Assembly (NCBI GenBank): GCA_020636435.1
Contig: JACJXX010000001.1
Location: forward strand, 2,993,001 to 3,057,000
Source: Lewinellaceae bacterium
GTDB lineage: Bacteria > Bacteroidota > Bacteroidia > Chitinophagales > Saprospiraceae
Direction of reading: 5' to 3'
Length of the DNA: 64,000 nt
Position 1 is the first letter of the stretch. Each line of letters starts with the position of its first letter. The translations under genes were made by a program, and so were the position numbers. The notes under the pieces were generated by a model, which saw nothing but the letters and a program-made list of their open reading frames with translations, was not told the DNA's origin and ran no database searches. Positions 15,389-24,631 of the stretch are shown here, in pieces.

Positions 15389-16936
15389 ATGGGAATAAAA
15401 GCAAACATATTATCCTTATTAAGTCGCGTTAGAGATCGCATGAGCCGTGAATCATTGCAGAGTTCCTATCGGATTGCAAAAAACGGGCTCTTTGGCATTC
15501 CGCCTTCCAAAAGAGCATTTCTGGTTTTAGGCCCCGAATCTCATGGCACGCATTTAGTTACAGATATCTTGCTGAACGCCGGCTGTATAGGCCATGCAGG
15601 CAATCATGTACCCTGGCAACCTAAGAGCAAGGTGCTAAACCGGGGCAAAAAAAAACCATGGGAACATAAATTGCCTACAGACCGGCAACCCTGGGATAAA
15701 AAGCTGCCAACGAATGAAGATCCGATTGTGTGGAGAAGGAGCATTCCGCATGGCAAGGAATGGGTGAATCTTACAGAAATGATCAGGAGCTTAAAAGGAA
15801 GAGGATATTTGGTGAAGGTAGTTGTTGTCACCCGGGATGCCTATGCCGGGTTGCAATCGCAACTGAAGTGGCGGCATATCAAGGATATGGAGCAAGGTAA
15901 AGCAAATATTGCCCAAGCCTATTTTCATATTTTTCGACATCTATTGAGATCAGGCACCTTATTTACAGTAGTTAATTACGAAGCGCTGGTTCAATACCCC
16001 AAAGCTCAGGATTTTCTCCTCGAACAACTGGGGCTGGAACGGCCGCCAAGAAGGTGGCCCGTTTATGATGGCAACCAGAAGTGGTATGATTATAAGTTGA
16101 ACGAAGGCCTAGCAGATTTTCCGGAAGCCTGGTATCCATGTCGGGCAGGCGATCAACAATCTTATTTTGATCGAATTTGCGAAGGCTACCAAAAGATGAG
16201 CCGGCAAACCGTGGTATTTTGTAGCTTGGCTCGGGATGTAATCGATTCATTGCCCATCATGATGGCCAGAGTGGAAAGGCTAGGGAAAAAATTCAAAGAC
16301 TATAAAGTCGTCATCTACGAGAACGACTCTGTGGACGGGACCCTGGAGATGCTGATGTATTGGCAACGAATCAATCCCAGAGTAGAAATATTGTCTGAAC
16401 AGTTGAATGCGCGCAAATGGGGCCCTGTGCAAGATTTGGAGCGAACCACTCAAATGGCGAATTATCGCAACCGGTACCTGCAATATGCGAGAAAGTACCA
16501 ATATGATTTCGATTTTATGATTGTATTGGACCTGGATATTCCCCTGGGTTTTAGCTATGATGGCATTGCTCACACCTTCAGTTATGAGGAGTGGGATGTG
16601 GTCGGTTCCAACGGCATTTTAGTGCCTCCTTATGGCGATCCGATCTCGAATCCCCTGTTTTATGATGCCTTTGCTTTTCGGAGGAAAGGGGAGAAAAGCC
16701 CGATGGACTTTGATGCGGTCAATGCGCTGCAATTTCACCGCGGCGAAGGCCTCGTCCCGGTCCAGTCTTCCTTTGGCGGATTGGCCATCTATCATAAAAG
16801 AGGTATTCTTGCAGGGGCCAGGTATGGAGGGCAGGATTGCGAACATGTGGTGCTCCATCAATGGCTTCATGAACATGGTTTTGACCAACAGTTTCTCAAT
16901 CCCAGTCAAATTGTTCTATATAGTGGTGACTCATGA
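15389..16936 (+). CDS. Sulfotransferase-like domain fused to a GT-A-like domain
   Basis: A 515-aa two-domain protein. Residues ~40-240 look like a sulfotransferase/P-loop fold: a PAPS-type loop AFLVLGPESHGTHLV, LVKVVVVTRDAYAGLQSQLK as a 3'-phosphate-binding-like strand/helix, and a late Lys/Tyr segment. Residues ~265-515 resemble CAP59-type glycosyltransferases: VVFCSLARDVIDSLPIMMA, then DYKVVIYENDSVDGTLEML and an acidic MIVLDLDIPLGF (DxD-like, near 383-388). The P-loop is atypical (ESHGTH instead of KSGTT/RSGT), so sulfotransferase activity is less certain. The stop overlaps the next start (ATGA). Confidence 0.7.
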   Translation: MGIKANILSLLSRVRDRMSRESLQSSYRIAKNGLFGIPPSKRAFLVLGPESHGTHLVTDILLNAGCIGHAGNHVPWQPKSKVLNRGKKKPWEHKLPTDRQPWDKKLPTNEDPIVWRRSIPHGKEWVNLTEMIRSLKGRGYLVKVVVVTRDAYAGLQSQLKWRHIKDMEQGKANIAQAYFHIFRHLLRSGTLFTVVNYEALVQYPKAQDFLLEQLGLERPPRRWPVYDGNQKWYDYKLNEGLADFPEAWYPCRAGDQQSYFDRICEGYQKMSRQTVVFCSLARDVIDSLPIMMARVERLGKKFKDYKVVIYENDSVDGTLEMLMYWQRINPRVEILSEQLNARKWGPVQDLERTTQMANYRNRYLQYARKYQYDFDFMIVLDLDIPLGFSYDGIAHTFSYEEWDVVGSNGILVPPYGDPISNPLFYDAFAFRRKGEKSPMDFDAVNALQFHRGEGLVPVQSSFGGLAIYHKRGILAGARYGGQDCEHVVLHQWLHEHGFDQQFLNPSQIVLYSGDS

Positions 16937-17724
16937 TCGCTCAAGATAGGCCATATCGCAAATTTATTATCCTAAGCTCTCCGCGTTCGGGTACGCACAT
17001 GATCCGGACGATGCTCAGGAATCATCCTGACATTGTTGCGCATTCCGAACTATTCAACCCGGATTTTCTAAAGAACCAACCTTTTGGCCCCCAAACACCG
17101 GAGGATGTCATCCTGGGCCAATACATCTTTCGTGATTATCCCCCCAATGTTGAACAGGTTGGATTTATCATTCACCGCAGTGGCACCCCCTTCGGCGATT
17201 GGCCCCACTTATGGAAAATGTTAGAGGAGGATCAGGATATTTATGTCATCAGCCTGCGGCGCCGAAACCTCTTGAGGAGATACCTTTCCTATCAGGTGAT
17301 GAGGACGTTCAGAGGGGCGCCGCCAAATCCTTTAACCTTTGATCCGGAAGTGTTGGAAAGAGACTTTAAACATCAACGAGAAGAAATTGATGCGTTCGAC
17401 CGGCGCTTTGCCGGCCATCCGCTAATCAAAGTTCATTATGAGGATCTGTGTGAGGATTATCATCGCACCGTGAGGTCCGTCCAGGCCTTTCTCGAGGTAA
17501 AACCGCAAAAGCTATGGCCCGACATACAGGGCAAACCCCGGCGAAAATTGAGCGAGGCCATTGCCAATTATGTAGAATTATCAGGTTATTTTGCTGATAC
17601 GGAGTGGGCCTCTTTCTTCAATGATGAGGAAAAAACAAAGCATATTTCGAAGCCTCCGAATAAAAGATGGATAGAGAAGGTGTTGAATATCTCAAAAAAA
17701 GGGTATGCCAGGCTATTCAAATGA
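16933..17724 (+). CDS. Sulfotransferase family protein
   Basis: A 263-aa enzyme expected to move sulfate from PAPS to a glycan hydroxyl or amine. The 5'-phosphosulfate loop is near the N-terminus (FIILSSPRSGTHMIRTMLRN, residues ~11-30), and a 3'-phosphate-type motif is IYVISLRRRNLLRRYLSYQV. It resembles the Stf0/Sulfotransfer_3 group by its HPDIVAHSELFNPDF after the P-loop. It is coupled by a 4-bp overlap to the fused gene upstream and overlaps the acyltransferase downstream by 20 bp. Confidence 0.87.
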   Translation: MIAQDRPYRKFIILSSPRSGTHMIRTMLRNHPDIVAHSELFNPDFLKNQPFGPQTPEDVILGQYIFRDYPPNVEQVGFIIHRSGTPFGDWPHLWKMLEEDQDIYVISLRRRNLLRRYLSYQVMRTFRGAPPNPLTFDPEVLERDFKHQREEIDAFDRRFAGHPLIKVHYEDLCEDYHRTVRSVQAFLEVKPQKLWPDIQGKPRRKLSEAIANYVELSGYFADTEWASFFNDEEKTKHISKPPNKRWIEKVLNISKKGYARLFK

Positions 17725-18892
17725 TGAAGTATCATCCATGCCGGACAATGACCGGGCCGGGTATATCCATGATATTGAGATCCTGAGAGCCTTTGCGATT
17801 TTGCTGGTCCTTTTTCACCACTTCAATGACTTCCTGGAAGCATTACAGGTACCTTATGCCGATGAGGCCTACACTTTCTTAGCAGGAGGCAGAGGGGTAG
17901 ATCTGTTCTTTGTGATCTCAGGGTTTGTGATTGCAAAAGGTTTCCTTCCCAAACTACAGAAGGCAGCATCTACACAAGCCTTTTTTCAGCAAACGATTAA
18001 CTTTTGGATCCGGCGTTTCTGGAGGCTGGCGCCTTCTGCCTGGCTTTGGCTGATCATACCGGTTGCATTATATTTTTTCTTCAACCAATCCGGCGAATTT
18101 GGCACACTTCGGGGAAACTTGGCAGGCCTCGCAGCAGGATTGTTAAATATTTACAATCTGTATTTTGCCAGTGTATTTCGCAACGGGCAATACGCTAATG
18201 CGACATTTGTACATTGGACGCTTTCGCTTGAGGCCCAATTTTATTTTATCCTGCCTTTTATCATTTACCTGGCGCGCAGTAGAATACAAACAGTCCTTAT
18301 CATCCTGGTGATCATTCAACTCGTCATTAACAGAAGCCTTTTGATGAGGGTTATGAGAACGGATGAATTTTTTATTGGAGTGCTGATTGCCATCTGGCAA
18401 CTACAAAGGGCTTCCTATAAAAAATTCGAGCCTACATTCCTGAGGTGGGGAGGCGCCCGGTTCTTATTTATCTGCTTGGCCCTGTTTGGCCTGATGGTGA
18501 TGAGTGGCCGGCTCAACATCGTCCCGAGGGAATATAGAATAAATATAGCAGCGCTCATAAGTGGGATTACCGTTTTGGCTGCCTCCTACAACCAAAATTA
18601 TTTTGTAAGGACAAAATGGTTGAAAGCTATGCTGTTATGGGTGGGATCCCGGTCCTATGCTTTGTACCTGATCCATATACCTGTTTATAAATTCGTATGG
18701 GAAGTGTATTTTCGCTCGATTCCCGATTTTCCCCGGCATGATCATTGGCCTGTTCTGACAATGGCCTATGTCTTTTCCTGTTTACTGTTAACCTTTTTTA
18801 TTTCAGAGTTGAATTTTCGGTTTATTGAGGAGCCGTTGCGAAAAAGAGGCAGGATTATCGCCAGAAATTATTTGAATAAACAAAACGCATAA
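17705..18892 (+). CDS. Acyltransferase-3 (OafA-like) membrane O-acyltransferase
   Basis: A 395-aa protein with ~10 helices. Characteristic opening: DIEILRAFAILLVLFHHFND with the conserved His pair, then GRGVDLFFVISGFVIAKGF (the RxxxVDxFFxLSGF-type motif) around residues 58-80, FWIRRFWRLAPSAW, and an ending NFRFIEEPLRKRGR. Known role: adds acetyl or other acyl groups to exported polysaccharides from cytoplasmic acyl-CoA. Start 17705 overlaps the previous gene; ATG 17738 (MPDNDRAGYIHD) is an equally plausible start. Confidence 0.92.
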   Translation: MPGYSNDEVSSMPDNDRAGYIHDIEILRAFAILLVLFHHFNDFLEALQVPYADEAYTFLAGGRGVDLFFVISGFVIAKGFLPKLQKAASTQAFFQQTINFWIRRFWRLAPSAWLWLIIPVALYFFFNQSGEFGTLRGNLAGLAAGLLNIYNLYFASVFRNGQYANATFVHWTLSLEAQFYFILPFIIYLARSRIQTVLIILVIIQLVINRSLLMRVMRTDEFFIGVLIAIWQLQRASYKKFEPTFLRWGGARFLFICLALFGLMVMSGRLNIVPREYRINIAALISGITVLAASYNQNYFVRTKWLKAMLLWVGSRSYALYLIHIPVYKFVWEVYFRSIPDFPRHDHWPVLTMAYVFSCLLLTFFISELNFRFIEEPLRKRGRIIARNYLNKQNA

Positions 18893-18895
18893 GTA

Positions 18896-19780
18896 ATGAA
18901 GTTACATTTTGTGGTAGCGGGTTTCAGTAAATGTGGGACAACCACCCTTTGCTCCATGCTTATGGCGCATCCGCATCTTTTTATTCCCCCCAGGGCAAAA
19001 GAACCTCGGTTTTTCAGCCGGGAAAATTATCCTTTGTATTGGAATTGGTATCGAAATTTCTTTTATGCTGCACCTGCCGATGCACTATTAGGAGAAGGGA
19101 GTGTTTCTTACACAGAGTATGAATTTGCCCATGCCAGTGTTAGAAGATTAACCTGGCATTTTCCCGATATCAAGGTCATTTTGATTGCCCGGGACCCTGT
19201 GGACCGCATCGAGTCTTCTTACCGGGAAATGCACAACAGCGGGACGGACTGGGGGGTAAATTGCCCGTTTAATATCCGGGATGCTTTAGCCAAACTGCCC
19301 AATATGCTCCATGATACAAAATATGGGGAGATCTTACATCTTTATAAACAGTATATACCTGATGAAAATATATTGATCCTTTTTCAGGAGGATCTAAGAG
19401 CACGCCCCGAAGAAGTATTGAAGCGATGTTTTAACTTTCTGGGTGTAGCCCCAATGTCTGTAGCCCCTGTGAAAAACAAGAACCTAAATCGAGGCACCGA
19501 TAAATACTACGATACACCGATGCTTCGGGAATTGTGGAAAACCAAGCTTTACGATAACGCTACCGATGCAATTTACAGGATTCCTGTTGCCGTGAAAAAT
19601 CAATTTCTACCCCAGCTCCATTTGCGTAAACCTTTTGGAAAAGAGCAACTGGAATGGCCAAAAGATGCACGAGAACGCCTGGTACATGCCTTAAGCAAGG
19701 GGCCTGAATTGTTTTTAACGCAACACGGGAAAGATCTTTCTTTCTGGCCCCGGTATGCGGCCTTTCTCAGTGAAGTGTAA
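18896..19780 (+). CDS. Sulfotransferase (Sulfotransfer_1 type)
   Basis: A 294-aa protein. The PAPS loop is VVAGFSKCGTTTLCSMLMAH (residues ~5-24), followed by KEPRFFSRENYP and LGEGSVSYTEY. The 3'-phosphate-binding strand is KVILIARDPVDRIESSYREM (Arg and Ser positioned as in the family). The overall pattern is that of heparan-sulfate-type N- and O-sulfotransferases. It lies 4 bp after the acyltransferase, so the two are probably co-transcribed and modify the same glycan. Confidence 0.92.
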   Translation: MKLHFVVAGFSKCGTTTLCSMLMAHPHLFIPPRAKEPRFFSRENYPLYWNWYRNFFYAAPADALLGEGSVSYTEYEFAHASVRRLTWHFPDIKVILIARDPVDRIESSYREMHNSGTDWGVNCPFNIRDALAKLPNMLHDTKYGEILHLYKQYIPDENILILFQEDLRARPEEVLKRCFNFLGVAPMSVAPVKNKNLNRGTDKYYDTPMLRELWKTKLYDNATDAIYRIPVAVKNQFLPQLHLRKPFGKEQLEWPKDARERLVHALSKGPELFLTQHGKDLSFWPRYAAFLSEV

Positions 19781-19824
19781 TGTTATTCTCCGGATGAACA
19801 ACCTCCCAGTAGCTCTGGACAAAG

Positions 19825-21261
19825 ATGCTGTTTAACTCACTCGACTTTGCGGTATTTCTGCCTGCGGTATTTATCCTTTACTGGTTTGTTTGTGCCCGAA
19901 ACCTCAGGCTGCAAAACCTGCTCATCGTCATTGCCAGTTATTTTTTTTATGCGTGCTGGGACTGGCGTTTTTTATCTCTTATCCTGATCAGTACAATTGT
20001 TGATTATGCGGTGGGCCTGGCTTTGTGGCGGGAAGAAGGCCGGCTGGAAAGAAAGACCTTACTTTGGGTAAGTATAGGGGCCAATCTTGGAATGTTGGGC
20101 TTCTTTAAGTACTACAATTTTTTTCTTCAAAACTTCATCGAGGCCTTTTCCCTCTTTGGAATACCCATACCCGCAAATTCGCTGAATATAGTCTTGCCTG
20201 CCGGCATTAGCTTTTATACTTTCCAGACCCTGAGTTATTCTTTAGATATATACAAAAGAAAGCTCAAGCCTACTAAAGATTTCATTGCCTTTGCCGGCTT
20301 TGTCAGCTTCTTCCCCCAGTTGGTGGCAGGGCCAATAGAACGAGCCGCTAACCTGCTGCCCCGGTTTACAACCAAACGCAAATTTGATTACTCCAGGGCG
20401 GCCGATGGGATGCGCCAAATTCTCTGGGGGCTTTTTAAAAAAGTAGTCATTGCCGACAACTGTGCCGAATATGTCAACCTTGTTTTCAACGATCCGTCGG
20501 CCCATTCGGGCAGTACACTTGCCCTGGGAGCCATTTTTTTTGCCTTTCAGATCTACGGAGACTTTTCAGGCTATTCAGACATTGCCATCGGTACAGCCCG
20601 GTTGTTCGGGTTTGATCTGATGCAAAACTTCGCCTTCCCTTATTTTTCGAGGGACATCGCTGAATTCTGGAGGCGCTGGCATATCTCCCTTACCACCTGG
20701 TTTCGGGATTATCTCTACATCCCATTAGGGGGTAGCCGGGGTAGTGTTGGGAACAAGATCAGAAACACTTTTGTCATTTTTATCGTGAGCGGATTCTGGC
20801 ATGGCGCCAACTGGACATTCATCATCTGGGGGGCTTTAAACGCCCTTTATTTTCTGCCTCTGCTACTGGCCGGGAGGAATCGTCAAAACCTGGATACTGT
20901 CGCTCAGGGCAACTGGCTTCCCTCAGCCAGGGAAACCCTTCAGATGCTATTGACTTTTGGCATGACGGTGTTGGCCTGGATTTGCTTCAGAGCGGAAAGT
21001 GTAGGGCAGGCCATACAGTATATCGAAGGTATTTTTCAAACCTCGTTAACTACTTTTCCGGATGTTTTTCCCATTCACGTCCTGATAGGAATTGTTGTTG
21101 TGGTTTTAGTCGAGTGGATCCATCGGGAAAAGCAACACGGCCTGCAATTGGACCCCAATGTTACGCCTCGCCCCCTGCGATGGGGAATATACATGATCCT
21201 GAGTTTTTTGGTAGCCTTTTTTATGGGAGAACCCAATCCATTTATATATTTTCAATTTTAG
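19825..21261 (+). CDS. MBOAT family O-acyltransferase (AlgI/DltB-like)
   Basis: A 478-aa polytopic membrane protein. The catalytic His lies in IVSGFWHGANWTFIIWG (~residues 319-335); other family marks are LPAGISFYTFQTLSYSLDIY, FVSFFPQLVAGPIERAANLLP, IYGDFSGYSDIAIGTARLFG and FWRRWHISLTTWFRDYLYIPL. Known role: moves acyl groups across the membrane to an extracytoplasmic acceptor, usually together with an SGNH/AlgJ-type partner. That partner follows after 3 bp. Confidence 0.95.
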   Translation: MLFNSLDFAVFLPAVFILYWFVCARNLRLQNLLIVIASYFFYACWDWRFLSLILISTIVDYAVGLALWREEGRLERKTLLWVSIGANLGMLGFFKYYNFFLQNFIEAFSLFGIPIPANSLNIVLPAGISFYTFQTLSYSLDIYKRKLKPTKDFIAFAGFVSFFPQLVAGPIERAANLLPRFTTKRKFDYSRAADGMRQILWGLFKKVVIADNCAEYVNLVFNDPSAHSGSTLALGAIFFAFQIYGDFSGYSDIAIGTARLFGFDLMQNFAFPYFSRDIAEFWRRWHISLTTWFRDYLYIPLGGSRGSVGNKIRNTFVIFIVSGFWHGANWTFIIWGALNALYFLPLLLAGRNRQNLDTVAQGNWLPSARETLQMLLTFGMTVLAWICFRAESVGQAIQYIEGIFQTSLTTFPDVFPIHVLIGIVVVVLVEWIHREKQHGLQLDPNVTPRPLRWGIYMILSFLVAFFMGEPNPFIYFQF

Positions 21262-21264
21262 CCT

Positions 21265-22338
21265 ATGAAGCAATTTCTAAAAAATATCATTCTGTTTTTT
21301 CTGCTTTACACAGGCCTCTCCTTTGTCATTTCCCTGTGTGTGCCTTATCACTGGGGGAACCCCTGGTATAGTGTAAAGGCCAGGTATTTGGAAAAAAATA
21401 ACCACAAAGCGTTCAACACCTTCTTTTTTGGTTCAAGCAGGGTGTATCGGCAGGTTGACCCATCCCTTTTTGACAGCCTGGCTCAGGAAATCACAAATGA
21501 AGAAATCCATTCCTTTAACCTGGGAGCGCCGGCAACCTTTGCACCACAAACTTATTTCTTGTATGAGCAGTTCTTAAATTCACCACTCTCCAAAAACGCA
21601 AAATATTGCTTCCTTGAATTAACGGATGTATCGCCTATTGGGAAACGCTCTATGCACCAGGAAAAAACCAATTACTGGTTGGGTATGTCTGGCCTAAGCT
21701 TTGCCATAAAGTCGATTGTTGCGGATCAAACCAAAAGTAAAACTTACCGGGCAACTCAGTGTATGCGCTACTTTTTCTCCTATATCGAAAATGTATTGCA
21801 TCTTGGCCATTTCAGCCGGCAATTGACCACAACCAATGTTTATGAGGAGGATTATCTTGGCCCTTATAATAATGGATATTTGCCTTATGAGTATGAATAT
21901 AAAACAACGAAAAACCCTACCTTGAAAAAAGCTTTATTCAGGCGAATGAAGGTACTTGAAAAAGAACCTGAGCGCCTTGGTTTGCGCCGAACCAGGATAC
22001 AGAATGCGTATAATGCCTCATCTGACTCCTATTATGACCGGGCCAATCGGAAGAGGATACTTGAATTAATTGAAAGATCGAGAAAGAAAGGGATAGAATT
22101 GATCATTTTTTTTATTTCTCCCAGGCCCATGCATGTTAATAAAGTAAATATTGTAAATCTTAGCCGCAAGATACCCAAAGCGAACTTAATTGACCTATGT
22201 TATCCCGTAAGATACCCTGATCTGTATGCCGTCGAAAATGCGTTTGACCTGGGACATTTAAATACTAAAGGTTCCGGCTTATTAACATCCTATCTGGCAG
22301 AAGAATTCAGTCACCTTCAACTCCAGAAGAAAGAGTAA
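21265..22338 (+). CDS. SGNH-like (AlgJ/DltD-type) partner of the MBOAT protein
   Basis: A 357-aa protein with one N-terminal anchor (FLKNIILFFLLYTGLSFVISL) and an extracytoplasmic domain. Block I is FFFGSSRVYRQVDPSLF with the nucleophile-type Ser near residue 55-57; NLGAPATFAPQTYF follows; the late block DLGHLNTKGS (~328-337) carries the Asp-x-x-His pair. Inferred role: final acyl transfer onto the polysaccharide. Its last 57 bp overlap the 3' end of a minus-strand glycosyltransferase gene. Confidence 0.75.
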   Translation: MKQFLKNIILFFLLYTGLSFVISLCVPYHWGNPWYSVKARYLEKNNHKAFNTFFFGSSRVYRQVDPSLFDSLAQEITNEEIHSFNLGAPATFAPQTYFLYEQFLNSPLSKNAKYCFLELTDVSPIGKRSMHQEKTNYWLGMSGLSFAIKSIVADQTKSKTYRATQCMRYFFSYIENVLHLGHFSRQLTTTNVYEEDYLGPYNNGYLPYEYEYKTTKNPTLKKALFRRMKVLEKEPERLGLRRTRIQNAYNASSDSYYDRANRKRILELIERSRKKGIELIIFFISPRPMHVNKVNIVNLSRKIPKANLIDLCYPVRYPDLYAVENAFDLGHLNTKGSGLLTSYLAEEFSHLQLQKKE

Positions 22339-23622
22339 GAGCAGGGGCAATAGTGCTTCTACCTGGTCCAGGAAGGCAAAGAACCGGGGCTCAATGACAG
22401 CTTCGGAGCAATGCGTTTTCATGCTCTCAGTTGCCGATTCGGCCATGGCGCGATACCGCTCCGGGCTGTTTTTTATCGTAGCATAGCTTTGTGCAAGTTG
22501 CTCACTAACCGAAAATTTCGCATCGTCTCTGGCCGGAACAATAAATGCATTTTCAGAGCTCAGTAGGGGCAGCCCGGTGTATCCGGGGCTAATGGCGGGC
22601 TTGCCGGCCGACATGAATTCCAACAAGGAGTTTCCTACTTCTCTGGAGGTAGAGATATTAATGATATAGTCAGTGGCCCGCACCAGGTTCTCATACTGCT
22701 CCTGAGGTAAATGTTCATTAATGATGATGACCCTGCAACTGGCCGGTTTCCACTTCAACAAAAGAACGGCTGCTTTTTTTGTAACCTCCTTCACTCTTCC
22801 CGCCATCTTAATGGCCAGGGTGGCATCTTCTGTATCTCTGAATACACGGCAGAAATCTTTGATCAGCCTTTTCCAGTCCTTGAATGGATTGGAGGGGCGA
22901 ATGACAGCAGTATATACGATCCCGGTGAGATCAAGCGCAGCAGGATAATAGTGAACACTTTTCCTTTGAACCAGATATTCCAGCGCCAGTAACCTCCTGT
23001 TGTGTTGGAGCGCAGTCAGGACGGATTGGATCCTTCTTCTTAGAGGTACGCGATAGGAAACCGGCTTAGGCCGGAGGCCCGGGAGGCCCGAGTCAATGAT
23101 ATCTCCAAAGGTTGAGATAGGGTAGGAGGCAGCCTTTTCCGGAAAATCCTTGTTATACAATTTCTCGTAGGAATTCCAGAGGGGTGGAGGAATGCAGGCC
23201 AGCATAAATTCACCATTGGCCATATCCGATATCGTCTTCATCGCTTCCGCACAATGGGAAACCCCGGCGAGAGATTGCCGGATGCCTGCTCTCAATACCT
23301 CCTCCGGAGCTGATTGTTGTTGGCCGGAAAGATAGGTGTTCCGATGTTTTATGATCGAGGCAACAAAGATCTTGGGGCAGAATACCTCACAATAATCCTG
23401 ATCCGGAGGAGAAAAAGAAAGGTACAGGCAAGGTTGCCCCATATAATCTGCAATTTGATAAACCCCGTTTACCTGCTCAACTGGATTATCAACCCGGACA
23501 ACTGTTCCCCGTTTTTCCAGCAGGGGGAGGAAATTTTTCAAGTGGGCATAGTGCTGTATCTCTTTTAGGCCAATCCGTTCGGCCAGTATTTCATCTCTTT
23601 TGAAATAAACGATGTAGATCAT
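22282..23622 (-). CDS. Glycosyltransferase, paralogue of the 13879-15351 product
   Basis: A 446-aa GT-B-like protein. It shares the layout of the other copy: first strand MIYIVYFKRDE, a mid segment LDLTGIVYTAVIRPSNPFKDWKRLIKDFCRVFRD (compare 'SGIIYTSILNILDGRKNYKDMVAAFCHAL') and a donor-site motif ISTSREVGNSLLEFMS then AGKPAISPG. One of the two usual glutamates of the E-x7-E motif is shifted (REVGN), so activity may differ. Its C-terminal coding end overlaps the plus-strand SGNH gene. It lies reversed relative to the upstream block. Confidence 0.72.
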   Translation of the reverse strand: MIYIVYFKRDEILAERIGLKEIQHYAHLKNFLPLLEKRGTVVRVDNPVEQVNGVYQIADYMGQPCLYLSFSPPDQDYCEVFCPKIFVASIIKHRNTYLSGQQQSAPEEVLRAGIRQSLAGVSHCAEAMKTISDMANGEFMLACIPPPLWNSYEKLYNKDFPEKAASYPISTFGDIIDSGLPGLRPKPVSYRVPLRRRIQSVLTALQHNRRLLALEYLVQRKSVHYYPAALDLTGIVYTAVIRPSNPFKDWKRLIKDFCRVFRDTEDATLAIKMAGRVKEVTKKAAVLLLKWKPASCRVIIINEHLPQEQYENLVRATDYIINISTSREVGNSLLEFMSAGKPAISPGYTGLPLLSSENAFIVPARDDAKFSVSEQLAQSYATIKNSPERYRAMAESATESMKTHCSEAVIEPRFFAFLDQVEALLPLLLLFLLELKVTEFFCQIGC

Positions 23623-23689
23623 ACGGAAAGCAGCTTAACCGGTTTTTGATAACTTGTCCAGTACCCATAGGGGCAGGATGTAGCTTCCA

Positions 23690-23908
23690 ACTTCGGTGGT
23701 TCGGTGGTTCGGTGTTCGGCGGTTCGGTATTCGGTATTCGGTATTCGGTATTCGGTGGTTCGGCGGTTCGCTTTTCGCTTGCCCACAAATGGCTCCCGAA
23801 TGGGCACTCCCCCGAACAGCGAACTCCGAACTGTGGACTCCGAACAGCGAACTCCGAACAGCGAACTCCGAACAGCGAACTCCGAACAGCGAACTCCGAA
23901 CAGCGGTT
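23690..23908. repeat. Two inverted microsatellite-like arrays (TTCGG and CCGAA types)
   Basis: From ~23693 to 23770 a 7-8-bp unit repeats in variants (GGTTCGGT, TATTCGGT). From ~23819 to 23905 the 14-bp unit CGAACTCCGAACAG repeats about six times. The first array is TTCGG-rich and the second CCGAA-rich, so they are complementary and could fold on each other across a ~45-bp spacer. They fill the gap between two minus-strand genes; open frames here are products of the repeat. Confidence 0.88.
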
Positions 23909-23932
23909 AGGGATTCGATATCGAACTTGGGT

Positions 23933-24607
23933 TTAAAATAATCGAAAAAATTTCCTACCCGCATTTTTGCCAAAAGCATATCCATAATTGATGATGTCGT
24001 ACCGATACAGCTCGCGGACATATTCCCTGGTTTCCTCGTTGTAGTACCGGGTGTAGTGTGTTGAACTTTTACGCTTATTGCTATGATTTAATTTTGCCTG
24101 TTTAACATCGGGCAACCCCAAAGCCATTAAAAAAGACCTCAGTTCTTTTTGGATGTCCTCCAGGCGAATGACCTTGTCCACCAGTATATTACCTGCATCG
24201 TCTTTGATGTAGTGTTCTATAGAATAAGCGCCGTATTTCCTCCAACGCTGCCAGTCCTCACCGCCACCTCCTTCGCCAAAGGGCTTTATGGTGTATAACC
24301 ATTCTGTAAACTCCATACGGTTGTCGGGATTGCGCATCACGTGTTCGTAAAGAGAAACCAGCCGGGCCCAGGGGTTTCGCACAAAAACGAATTTGTTGTA
24401 GCCATAGAAATCCCAACCAAAAGCTGCAAACAGTTCTCTTGTCTCTTGCGGTGTAATATGGGGATAAAATGGATTCGCTGGAGTTCTTTTAAGATAATTT
24501 AAAACAGGCACCACATCGGCGTAGGGGTTCAGAAATTGCCTTACGCTGGAAGAACCTGTTTTCGGATTAGCGAAAAAGATGAAGTTATATTTATGAGATA
24601 TCCGCAT
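23933..24607 (-). CDS. Sulfotransferase (Sulfotransfer_2 type)
   Basis: A 224-aa protein. The P-loop region is NFIFFANPKTGSSSVRQFLN (residues ~8-27, the PKTGSSS form typical of carbohydrate sulfotransferases of the chondroitin/HNK-1 type), and FVFVRNPWARLVSLYEHVMR (~73-92) is the 3'-phosphate-binding segment with the RNPxxRxxS pattern. A HITPQETRE segment lies between. Close in length to bacterial members. Its 3' end abuts the microsatellite arrays. Confidence 0.9.
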   Translation of the reverse strand: MRISHKYNFIFFANPKTGSSSVRQFLNPYADVVPVLNYLKRTPANPFYPHITPQETRELFAAFGWDFYGYNKFVFVRNPWARLVSLYEHVMRNPDNRMEFTEWLYTIKPFGEGGGGEDWQRWRKYGAYSIEHYIKDDAGNILVDKVIRLEDIQKELRSFLMALGLPDVKQAKLNHSNKRKSSTHYTRYYNEETREYVRELYRYDIINYGYAFGKNAGRKFFRLF

Positions 24608-24631
24608 GACGATGTTTAAAGCCAGGCAAAT

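Noticed and set aside
23646..23941. Several ORFs through the TTCGG/CCGAA arrays
   Set aside because: Open frames generated by simple repeats without stops, in multiple frames and both strands.
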